Below, piece after piece: positions 1-8,919 of a stretch of 64,000 bases of DNA. How positions within the stretch are numbered: position 1 is the first letter of the stretch; each line of letters begins with the position of its first letter. The position numbers were made by a program, and so were the translations under genes. This DNA comes from Centrapalus pauciflorus (Eukaryota > Streptophyta > Magnoliopsida > Asterales > Asteraceae). The DNA is taken from assembly GCA_020465985.1 (NCBI GenBank), contig JAANYP010004643.1, forward strand, positions 93,410 through 157,409, written 5' to 3'. The notes beneath the pieces were generated by a model. It was given only the letters and a program-made list of their open reading frames with translations. It ran no database searches and was not told where the DNA came from.

Positions 1-4
1 CAGA

Positions 5-2614
5 ATGACGTTACCACAGGATATACTACACACTTTCCGTAATCAGAAGACAGCAAAAGAGCTGTGGGAGGCATTGGAAAAACGGTGTGAGGGTAACCCG
101 AGGGTTAGAAGGAAACATATGGAGATGCTCAAGCAGCAGTTTGCGATCTTCAAAGCATTGAAGGATGAAAAGCTGGAAGACACTATCACGCGTTTCTATC
201 ATCTGCTGACTGAGTTAGACAGTCATGATATTGAGTATAGTTACACTGAGAAGAATAAAATGCTTATGGATGCTTTACCGGCCAAATCGGCGATGTACGT
301 GGCCTTGATTAAGCATGATGAGGATAAATATTGTACTCTGACTCTAGAGAATGTGGTGAGAACGCTGAGGGCATATCATTTTGAGTTACTGAAGCCAAAA
401 ACGGATTATAAACAAGGTCAAAATCCAGCAATGTATTTCGGAAAATCAAAACCTTCAGTGGCAGCCGAAATGAAAACAGCTACAGCCTTCTTCTCGGGAG
501 AAACATCGTCACCAGCTGAGCCAGAAGACTTACAGAGTAGGGCTTTCTTAGGGTTCTCTAGACCAGAAGAACAGCAGCATCAGGCTACACCGGCATCTAC
601 ATCTCAGGGATATACTAAGATGCCTATGAGCGCTAAATCGGCTGAAGACCATCTGAATCTGTTGGCCTCATTCGTGGCCGCATACGGAAATTGCGTTCAG
701 GGCAAAATCAACGATCCTGCACTCTGGGATGAGGATTACGATGAGGTAGACCCTGACGATCTTGAAGAAATGGATCTGCAATGACAACTGGCCATGGTAA
801 CTCAGAGAGTTAAGAGGTTCATCAAACGGATGGGAAGAAATCTGAATATGAGTAACAACAGGATTAGCTTCTATAAGTCCAAGGTAAAATGCTACAAGTG
901 TCAAGGGATAGGACACTTCGCTAGAGAGTGTCAGAGACCGAAGGTAGAGAATTATCAAGGACAGAATCAGAATCATGGACAGTATCAGAACCAATCACAA
1001 CAGCGATATCTTCTGAGTACTTCAACCAGTCAAGCAAATATAGATGGTCTGTTATCTAATGTTACATCAGACAGACAGCTAGACAGCACTTATGATTGGA
1101 GTACGCATCCAGAAATGATCGCTAGAGCCTTTATGGCTGAAGTGACTGAGACTGAGTGTGAAGGGGTAGAGCAGCTCACAAGGGACAGCAGTAAGAATGA
1201 AAACAGTCCGATGTGGGTAGAGAAGTCAGATGATCAGACACTCCTGGAGTTTGCCGCTAAGATGGTCAACGTGGAATCAGATCATACCAAGGAAAGTCTG
1301 AACTTTTCTCTTTTCCATGAGTTGTGTGTTTTACGTGCTACTTCTAACGATACGTTAAATTTAGTACTAGAATCACATCAAAACATAACTGCTCAAAAAG
1401 AAACGTTAAAATCAGATAATGCTAGCCTGATAGATATAAAGCAAGATCTTAGGGATAAGCTTAAGGCTGATGCACAAGATGTTATAGTTCTAAAGGACAA
1501 ACTGAGCGAACAGTGTGTTAGATTAGAACTCATGTATGAACATGTTGAGGCATTAACCAAGGAGCTGAAAACCAAATACATAGAGCTAGCTAAGTCTAAG
1601 GTGAAGGTTGCTGAGGCAAATAGTAAACTTGAAAAGTTCAGGAACTCAAGTCTTAACCTAGGGAAAATTTTAGATGCACAACGTCAATCTAAAAAGCCTG
1701 TAGGTCTAGGATATCATGAGAGTCCTCCGCCTTTCAATGAAAACTATGTGCCTCAACCTCAGGAGAAAACTGAGAAATCAGTAGACTTAGAAGAAATACC
1801 GAAACCAGTGTCTGAACTTGTAAAGGAAAATGCAACTAAGGTGACTGATACTAATGTTAAGATTAAGAAAGTTAAATTTGTGTCATCCTCTAGTGATACA
1901 CCTGTAGGAAAACACAAAATTGACTTTAATTATCAGGATGATGAACCAGTCACTATAGATGCACCAAAAGAACCAGACACTAGTGAGACACCAAAGTCAA
2001 AGGGCACACACAAGAAGTCTATTGACAAAATGTCTTGCTTTAGATGTCACGAAAGGGGGCACGTTGCGTCTAACTGTCCGCATAGAAAAGTAGACAATAC
2101 ACCTAAGACAGGGAAGCCAGAACAAGTTAAGCCTTCTACATGTGTTGCGAGCACTAGTAGTTCTCAGAGTACCGAGAAAACTTTGCAAGCTACACCAAAA
2201 ACGGCTGTGAAACAAATACCGGTGAAAGGTTGACCAAAAGAAGTGATTAGGACTGATTCACCAAATCGAGTCATTAATCAATCTAGGTCTGGACCACAAC
2301 AACAATATAGGAGCACAACACCTAGCAGAGCTTACACTCCGGTTAGGTCACACACTCCTGTTAGACATCACACACCGGGTAGAGCTCAGGGATATCAGTC
2401 TGAAATGAATTATAATCGTAATTATTCAAGAGATCCACAGCAAATGCTTACACAAAGGCAAAGAGTGAACTTAAATCACTCGGCACCACAACAAACTCTA
2501 GTTCAAAGACCCAAGTCACCTGAAAGGAGAGATGGGTATTTGAAAGAGTTTAAGTATGTGGACGAGAATGGTATTACCAAGTCAGTTATGGCTTGGGTTC
2601 CCCATGATAACTAA
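5..2614 (+). pseudogene. gag: Copia A-1 gag (5'-truncated, two nonsense codons)
   Basis: This is the capsid/nucleocapsid gene of the Copia element. One reading frame runs across the whole interval. It holds a UBN2-type gag domain (motifs LPQDILHTF, ELWEALEKRCEGN), then the DPDDLEEMDLQ segment, a first CCHC knuckle (CYKCQGIGHFARECQ, near 890), a long predicted coiled coil (about 1300-1660), and a second CCHC knuckle (CFRCHERGHVASNCP, near 2036). The Ser/Thr/Pro-rich tail ends in MAWVPHDN and TAA at 2612-2614. Stops interrupt the frame at 782-784 (TGA where the family has Trp) and 2231-2233 (TGA where the sister copy has Gly). The upstream N-terminus, visible in the sister copy at 53672, lies off the left edge. 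The gene is non-functional. Confidence 0.92.
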
Positions 2615-2635
2615 CCTATTTTCTTTCATGTGCAG
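2611..2635 (+). promoter_or_regulatory. Branch-point and splice-acceptor-like signature at the gag stop, Copia A-1
   Basis: The gag stop codon TAA (2612-2614) is embedded in CTAAC (2611-2615), a good plant branch-point match. A pyrimidine-rich stretch follows, then TGTGCAG ending at 2635. The next codon, GAG, is in the protease frame (phase 0). The same arrangement occurs at 56541-56565 and 7964-7987. I did not identify a donor site, so splicing is an inference. Confidence 0.5.
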
Positions 2636-4600
2636 GAGATAACCACAGGTCTAAACAACAAATGGTTCGTCGACAGTGGGTGCTCCAGGCACATGACAGG
2701 GGAAAGAAGTCTACTTACAGACTTCAAAGGAGGGAATCGGGGATTTGTATCATTCGCGGGCAATAAGGGAGGAAACATCACGGGTACTGGAGTGGTCACT
2801 AATGGGACGATCAAATTGGATCAAGTTTATCACGTTGATAAACTGGTTCATAATCTCATTAGTGTATCTCAAATCTGTGATAAGAAGAATTCAGTGCTGT
2901 TCACTGATACTGAGGCGTTAGTGCTAAAACCGGGTTTCAAGATACCTGAAGAGTGGATATTGATGAGCGCTCCAAGGAAGAATGACTTGTACATGCTCGA
3001 CATGAACAAGCCTGGATCTTTGATGGGACCAATCTGTTTGTTATCTAAAGCTTCAGAGACTGAGTCGGTTTTATGGCACAGACGCATGGCACACTTGCAC
3101 CTGAGAAAGATGAACTATATAACGAAAAATGGACTGGTGCAAGGGGTTCCTATGAAGAGTTTTCAGTTCGAGGATAAGTGTCTACCATGCAAGAAGGGCA
3201 AACAACACAAGAAGGCACACAAGACCAAGACTCAGAACTCCATCGCTGCCACTTTCAAATTGTTGCATATGGACCTCTTCGGACCAATCAACAAAAGGAG
3301 TATAGGTGGTAGTTGGTATTGTTTAGTTATTACTGACGATTACTCACGTTTTTCTTGGGTTTTCTTTCTAGGTACAAAGGACGAGACGACTTCCAAGCTC
3401 ATCGGGTTCGTAGACCAAGTGGAGAATTCATATGGAACTAGGGTTAAACGGTTTCGTAGTGATAACGGAAAAACACTGTAATTGGTGTATATTGCCTATC
3501 AAAGGCATAGTGCATCAATTTAGTGCACCCTATGAGCCACAACAAAATGGGGTGGTCGAACGAAAGAACAGGACATTGATTGAGGCATCAAAGACCATGC
3601 TTTCGGATTCAAAGCTTCCTACCATGTTTTGGGGGGAGGCAGTGAGTACCGCATGTCATATTTTAAACCGGGTCCTTACTGTCAAATCTTTGAACAAAAC
3701 CTGTTATGAAATTTTGAATAAACGGCCACCTAATTTAACTGGCATCGAACCTTTTGGGGTACCATGTACCTTATTGAGAACAAAACATCAACCTAAGTTT
3801 GGTGAAAAGGCTGACGAAGGATACTTCCTAGGTTATGTTCCAAACTCACCAAACAAACGGGTTTTTAACAAAACTAATGGTACAGTAGAGATTGTGTATA
3901 ACATTGAAGTCACAAGTTATACACATGAACCCCTAACAGGTCCGGAATGGATATTTGACTATGACAAACTGTTTGAGTCATTTAACAATCCTTTGGATGA
4001 AAATGCAGGTACCATCGAAAAGGACATGGCGACGTTGAATCTGAATGACGAGGGTCATAGCTTTCCGAGGACCACATTTCAATCAACATCTGAGCGTACT
4101 TCAACTGAAGATGGATCTCCAGAAGTCACTGATTCAGAAGCACCTACAAATGAAAATCAGACTCAGACAACAACTTCCAACTCTGAGGAAGCTGTCCACG
4201 AGGAAGAAAATGTGGAATCTGAGGTCGTTCCCCCGTTAGGTGAAATAGGATCAAATTTAGGAGATAATCTGAGAGTTGACGAGATAGAGACATGTAGGAT
4301 CAACAAAAACCATCCTATAGAAAGCATCATAGGAAATCCTAATGCGGGTGTGAGGACTAGGAGTAGTTTAAATAACAACACTGTGTTGTTGTCGATGATA
4401 AATGACTCCGAGGCCTTTCATACTTGCCTCTATTCTTGTTTCATCTCGCAAGTAGAGCCGAAAAATGTGCAAAAGGCACTAAAGGATAACTCTTGGGTTG
4501 AAGCGATGCAGGAAGAGCTGTCACAATTTAGGAAACTAGAAGTGTAGGAGTTAGTTCCATTACCTCGAGGGGAAATAGCAATAGGAACCAAATGGGTTTT
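2615..4600 (+). pseudogene. pol: Copia A-1 pol: protease, integrase and start of RT (broken)
   Basis: Pol is in the same frame as gag after its stop. The protease active site is WFVDSGCSRHMTG (about 2660-2700). The GAG-pre-integrase zinc region follows (LWHRRMAHLHLRKMN, CLPCKKGKQHKK), then the integrase core (LLHMDLFGPINKRS and ITDDYSRFSW). At about 3470 a 10-base deletion relative to the sister copy removes the residues after the DNG motif and shifts the frame, so the remainder reads in another frame from 3432 to 4547. That part contains the HQFSAPYEPQQNGVVERKNR segment. TAG at 4545-4547 replaces a Trp codon (EV-stop-ELVPL). The RT starts with GTKWVF and is cut at 4600 by Copia S. Confidence 0.92.
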
Positions 4601-5268
4601 TGTTGGGCAATAGTTTAAGTATGCTCAAGCTGTTAGTTAGACTTCTCAGACTGTTAGTAGATTTTTCATGTAAATACAAAGTTCATGCTGCTAGTTGAAG
4701 AAACTCGAGCTGCCAGTGAAAAAGTTCAAGCTGCCAGAGCAAAACAACTCAAGCTGCTCAGTTCAAGCTGTCAAGAGATTCAAGCTGCTCAACAGTTTCA
4801 TAAACAGAAAGTGCTGATTTTTAGGAAAGATATCTACACGAAGATTCCAGCATATCTACTATCAGAGAAGTCATAGGCCTTCAAGGAAACAAGTCCATAA
4901 AGCAATATAAATAGACAGAATATTGTATAGAAGAAAATAGAAGTTTTCTGCGTATTTTTGAGTCTGTAATTGCTTTGTTGATTAAGTTTTCATAAGCCTC
5001 TAAGGTTGTAAAACCCTAAGAACAGTCTGTGTTCTTCGTCTAATCAAAGCAGATTAGAGGTGATTGTAATCATTGAATTTAGCAATACAAACAGTCCTGA
5101 TTACTTCTTATGTTTTATGCTTTATTGGTTCTTAAAGTTTTTGTTAAAATAATTAAGTGTTATTCCGCAAACTTCTTAATTAAACTTTGATTCAAAGCAA
5201 TATTATTGATTTATACTCTGATAAATTCAAATCAGTTAATCTTGGTTATTCAGTTTTAGATCCTGACA
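4601..5268 (+). repeat. Copia S 5' LTR (668 bp)
   Basis: It is a near-identical copy of 11823-12491 and runs from TGTTGGGCAA to TCCTGACA. The U3 part (about 4620-4810) has many copies of a CAAGCTG / CATGCTG motif. A TATA box lies at 4906. It is followed by the primer binding site. Confidence 0.96.
4906..4913 (+). promoter_or_regulatory. TATA box in Copia S 5' LTR
   Basis: TATAAATA lies about 305 bases into the LTR, downstream of the CAAGCTG-rich U3, in the position expected for the element's promoter. Confidence 0.6.
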
Positions 5269-5270
5269 AG

Positions 5271-5282
5271 TGGTATCAGAGA
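5271..5282 (+). promoter_or_regulatory. Primer binding site, initiator Met-tRNA type (Copia S)
   Basis: TGGTATCAGAG starts two bases after the LTR end and matches the 3' end complement of plant initiator Met tRNA. The match is imperfect after the G at 5281. Confidence 0.85.
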
Positions 5283-5343
5283 AACAGGTCGTTCTTTGTT
5301 TTTCAAAGTCGAAAACTTTCTTTCAAATTTTTAATCTTTTCCA

Positions 5344-7971
5344 ATGGAATTTGAAAATAGCAGCAGTGGATCTGGGCAAGGACTCAAAGTGCCTATGCTC
5401 AAGCCCACTGAGTTTGAGATGTGGAAACTCAGGATTCAACAGCATATTCAATTCATTGATTATGCCATATGGGAAGCTGTTGAATTCCCTCCTGTAGTTG
5501 ATCCAGAACTTGATGCTGAGGGAAAACCAGTCAAAACTCCTCTAAAAACTGAACTTGAAAGGAAGGCTAGAATGAATGAAGTCAAAGCACTCACACTATT
5601 ACAAATAGCCATTCCTAATGCTTATCAACATCAGTTCAAAAAGTTTTATACTGCTCACTCTCTTTGGAATGCCTTAGAGAAGAGGTTTGCTGGTAATGCC
5701 AGTACCAAGAGAAATCAAAAAGACCTCTTGAAACAGCAGTATGAAAACTTTTCTGGTGGCAAGAATGAAAACCTCACTCAAATCTTTGACAGGTTCAACA
5801 AACTGATAAGTGAACTGGAAAGTGCAAAGGTCAATCTGGATCAAGATGAAGTCAACAGAAAGTTTCTCAGATCTCTTGGAGAAGAATGGACAGTCTATGC
5901 TGCACAGTGGAGAACAAAAGACACTCTTGATGAGATAGAATTGGATGATCTGTATAACAGTTAAGAGTGTTTGAGACTGAGATTGATGCTAAAAAGAAAT
6001 CCTTTTCTTATAATCACAACACTGCTCTTCTGTCTTCTGAAAAATCTAATAACTGTGATTCTTTTTCAGGTGGTGATGGCAATTCTGCTGAAACTCACTA
6101 TGAGGCTTTTGTTGCCAATGATGGATTATTTGCTCTAAATGTTGAAGACTTGGAACAAATTCATCCAGATGATCTTGAAGAGATGGATTTAAAGTGGCAA
6201 CATGCAATGCTGACCATGAGAGCCAAAAGATTTCTGAAAAGAACTGGTAGGGCCAACTTTCAAGCCAAGACAGAAGGCAAACCATCTTTTGATAAATCAA
6301 AAGTGGAATGCTATAAATGCCATAAGCTTGGTCACTTTGCCAGAGAATGTAGATCTCAAGGTCAACAGCCATCAAGGACTTCACAGCCCATCCAAGCGTC
6401 CTCATCAACAGCACTTGTCTCTCAAGAAGACAATGTGTTTGACTGGAGTGATCAGACTGAGGAAGAATTTCAAAATCAAGCACTTATGGCGGAAACATCA
6501 AATGTCTCCTCCACTGAACTACCATCTGAGGTAAATTCTAAACTCTGCTCTCAATCATGCAAAAATATGGTTAAAAAGTACAGAGATCATAATGAGAGCA
6601 TGTGCAAAACTCTAGCTAAGATGGAAGAAAGGAGATATGAATATATGCAAGCCATAGAAGACCTGGAAAAACAGATTAATGATTATAATGATAATGAGAT
6701 TCAAATGGGGTATGATAGAAACTATCATGAATGGGAGAAAAAGGAACTCAATAAGAAAATAGAATCTCTGAATAAAAAGGTAGAAGAAACTGAACAGAAG
6801 GTGTTAGAGGCTAATGAGAAACTGGAATCTGTTAACATAGATCTAGGTAACTTCAAGTTAGCAAATCAAAAGCTAGAACACCTAATGGAAGTTCAATTCA
6901 AAGATAGAGTCAAATCTCAGGTCAATCCCAAAGAAGGAATAGGATACAGAGCTACTCCTCCTCCATACAACAACAAGTACATACATCCAATGAGTGAGGT
7001 TGCTGATAGACCTGTCAATGAACCACTAGATGAGTCTATGACTATTGTAGATCCTATTCTTGATAACAGTCCTGAATTAAAAGAAGATAAGAGTCAAAAT
7101 AGAGACTGTGACACAAAGAGTGCACCCATAGAAGTCCAAGTTCCCAGTAAGAAAGGAAAAGAGAAGATGAGTGTATGCAATGCTACTCCTCAAGTTTCTG
7201 TACATTCTAACTGTAACACTGCATCTTCATCAAAAGGAACTAAAAGAGGTAAAACTGTTTCTATCTGCACATGCCAAAAGCATGGTGTTCAAAAGTTTCC
7301 TAAACAAACAGCAGGTAAGAGGAAACCAGAGAAACAAGAACCAGAAATTGACAGAAAAGTCTGGTGTTCCAATTCAAACTGTCAAAAGATGCTTTCACTG
7401 TGGAAGGAAGAATCACTTAGCCAAGGATTGTTTTTACAAACCAGCTGTTGCAAAACAGACTGTGCATCACACAAAATTAAATCCTAATCAGGCAAAGCAC
7501 TCAAAAGTAAAACCTTCCACAGCAGCTCCAAAGAGAACAGTTGATCACAGATTCTCAAAAGTTAATAAAAAACAGTCCACACATCAAAAACAAGTTTTGG
7601 CAAAGCCTAAATCAAGTTTTAAACAAATATGGTGTGTCAAGGACAAATCTGTTGCTCAAACTGCTAATGCAAAAGATCAGACTGCTAAGTCAAAATCTGA
7701 TGCTGTTAGTGCAAAAACTGAAACTGTTAGCACTACAAACACAGCTCAAGCTGCTGAGCATCAAACTGGAGCTGCTAGTGAATCATCTGAGACTGTCAGA
7801 AGAAAAGATGATCAAAATAATTGGATACCTCATATTATCACTAAATACTCTCCAAAGACTCCATCAGTAGATCTCACCAAATACAAGAAGTCAAAAACAG
7901 TTTTTAGTTATGTCAATGTACAAGGCCAACCCAAAACCAATTTGGTTTGGGTTTACTCCGCTACTAACTAA
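5344..7971 (+). pseudogene. gag: Copia S gag (frameshifted)
   Basis: The start is the ATG at 5344, about 60 bases after the PBS, giving MEFENSSSGSGQG. A UBN2-type gag domain follows (ELERKARMNEVKALTLLQIA, SLWNALEKRFAGN, LLKQQYENF, FLRSLGEEW). A one-base loss at about 5961 ends the first frame at 5964, and the reading resumes at 5967 (FETEIDAKKKS). The segment HPDDLEEMDLKWQHAMLTMR precedes a CCHC knuckle, CYKCHKLGHFARECR (near 6309). A Lys/Glu-rich coiled coil lies at about 6540-6900. Another frame change at about 7330-7390 leads to a second knuckle, CFHCGRKNHLAKDCF (near 7390), and an Ala/Thr/Lys-rich tail to TAA at 7969-7971. Both knuckles keep all four ligands. Confidence 0.9.
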
Positions 7972-7987
7972 GCTGTTATTTGTGCAG
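7964..7987 (+). promoter_or_regulatory. Branch-point and splice-acceptor-like signature at the gag stop, Copia S
   Basis: CTAAC (7964-7968) directly precedes the gag stop TAA. A T-rich tract follows, then TGTGCAG ending at 7987. The base after CAG opens the protease frame in phase 0 even though gag is in a different genomic frame here. It parallels the Copia A sites. Confidence 0.5.
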
Positions 7988-8150
7988 GGCAACCACAGGT
8001 CTCCTCATAGAACAAGATGGCATCTGGACAGTGTATGCTCTAGGCACATGACAGGCAATTCTGAATGCTTGTCAAATTTCAAAGGTTTTGATGGAGGTTT
8101 TGTTGCATTTGGAGGCAACTCAAAAGGAGTGACTATGGTGGTTGCAACAT
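7988..8150 (+). pseudogene. Copia S protease fragment (active-site Gly lost, 3' end deleted)
   Basis: Only the start of the aspartic protease remains: WHLDSVCSRHMTG, then SNFKGFDGGFVAFGGN. The catalytic Asp-Ser-Gly triad reads Asp-Ser-Val (GGA/GGT to GTA), expected to kill activity. After about 8125-8150 the sequence jumps to RNase H, so the rest of protease, all integrase and reverse transcriptase are gone (about 3 kb by comparison with complete copia elements). Confidence 0.85.
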
Positions 8151-8151
8151 T

Positions 8152-8577
8152 GACAGGAAATCCACAACTGGTGGATGTCAATACTTAGGAGCAAGACTGG
8201 TCTCTTGGCAATGCAAAAAGCAAACAACTGTCTCCACATCATCCACTGAAGCAGAATACGTAGCAGCTGCAAGCTGCTGCTCCCAGGTAATGTGGATTCA
8301 AAATCAGCTAAGAGACTATGGTATGAATTTCTTATCCACTCCTATTTATATTGACAATTCAAGTGCAATTAGCATTGTGCAAAACCCAGTGAAATTCCCA
8401 AAAACCAAGCATATAGAAATCAGGTTTCACTTCATCAGAGATTGTAATGAAAAGAAGTTAATCCAAGTTACCAAAATACATACAGATGATCAGCTAGCTG
8501 ATCTATTTACAAAACCTTTTGATGTGGGAAGGTTCACTTTCCTAATATCAAATATTGGTATGGTAAACATGGATTAA
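8152..8577 (+). pseudogene. Copia S RNase H fragment
   Basis: This is the C-terminal domain of copia pol. It starts DRKSTTGGCQYLGARLVSWQ at 8152, continues with CKKQTTVSTSSTEAEYVAAA (the STEAEY motif includes a conserved RNase H Glu), then IYIDNSSAISI and KHIEIRFHFIRD with the conserved DN and H. It ends GMVNMD, TAA at 8575-8577. The upstream half, with the first catalytic Asp, was removed by the internal deletion. Confidence 0.92.
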
Positions 8578-8610
8578 TTGGTTTTCATTATTATCTACTC
8601 AGTATGCTAA

Positions 8611-8624
8611 TTTAAGGGGGAGAC
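8611..8624 (+). promoter_or_regulatory. Internal polypurine-tract-like sequence (Copia S)
   Basis: TTTAAGGGGGAGAC lies 33 bases after the RNase H stop and is immediately followed by TGTTCC. It has the form and position of a normal copia PPT, but the true 3' LTR is 3.2 kb further on. Confidence 0.7.
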
Positions 8625-8626
8625 AC

Positions 8627-8760
8627 TGTTCCATTGAAAAGTTGCACAATTTTACACTAACAGCATGAGTATTTTCTCATGCTGCTAGTTCATTTTCTCG
8701 GACTGCTAGTTATTTTCACTTGATCTGTCAAAGTGTGCAGGGTAATTGAGTAATTTTTCA
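8627..8760 (+). repeat. Relict U3-like sequence after the internal PPT
   Basis: It starts TGTTCC right after the internal PPT and has spaced CATGCTGCTAGTT and GGACTGCTAGTT motifs, in the same order and style as the beginning of the element's own LTR (AAGCTGTTAGTT, AGACTGTTAG). It looks like a decayed start of an older LTR. The alignment is by eye and loose. Confidence 0.4.
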
Positions 8761-8919
8761 AATGTGTGCGCGGGACCCAACCTTTTCGAAACCTTTAAAG
8801 GTCCCAGTTTCGTTCAGTTGTAACTACCAGTTACATATTTTTCTTCCACGGCCTTCTACTTTCTCTCTGAACGAATCACACATTCTTCTTTCAAACCCTA
8901 AACCATCGTTTGATCATCC

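Larger units (their letters stand above)
1..4600 (+). mobile_element. Copia A-1, 5' part (Ty1/copia, SIRE/Maximus-like), interrupted
   Basis: This is the left part of a Ty1/copia element whose 5' LTR and gag start lie outside the window. It reads gag, protease and integrase, then the beginning of reverse transcriptase, where Copia S is inserted at base 4601. The rest of the RT resumes at 12497. The two halves join in register when compared with the uninterrupted sister copy at 52368-58994, and the duplicated target GTTTT sits at 4596-4600 and 12492-12496. By eye the two Copia A copies are roughly 90 percent identical in shared coding parts. Confidence 0.93.

Noticed and set aside
4685..4876. 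63-codon ORF in the Copia S LTR, repeated at 11907-12098
   Set aside because: It is translation of the CAAGCTG repeat block upstream of the TATA box. Duplication is explained by the LTR pair.
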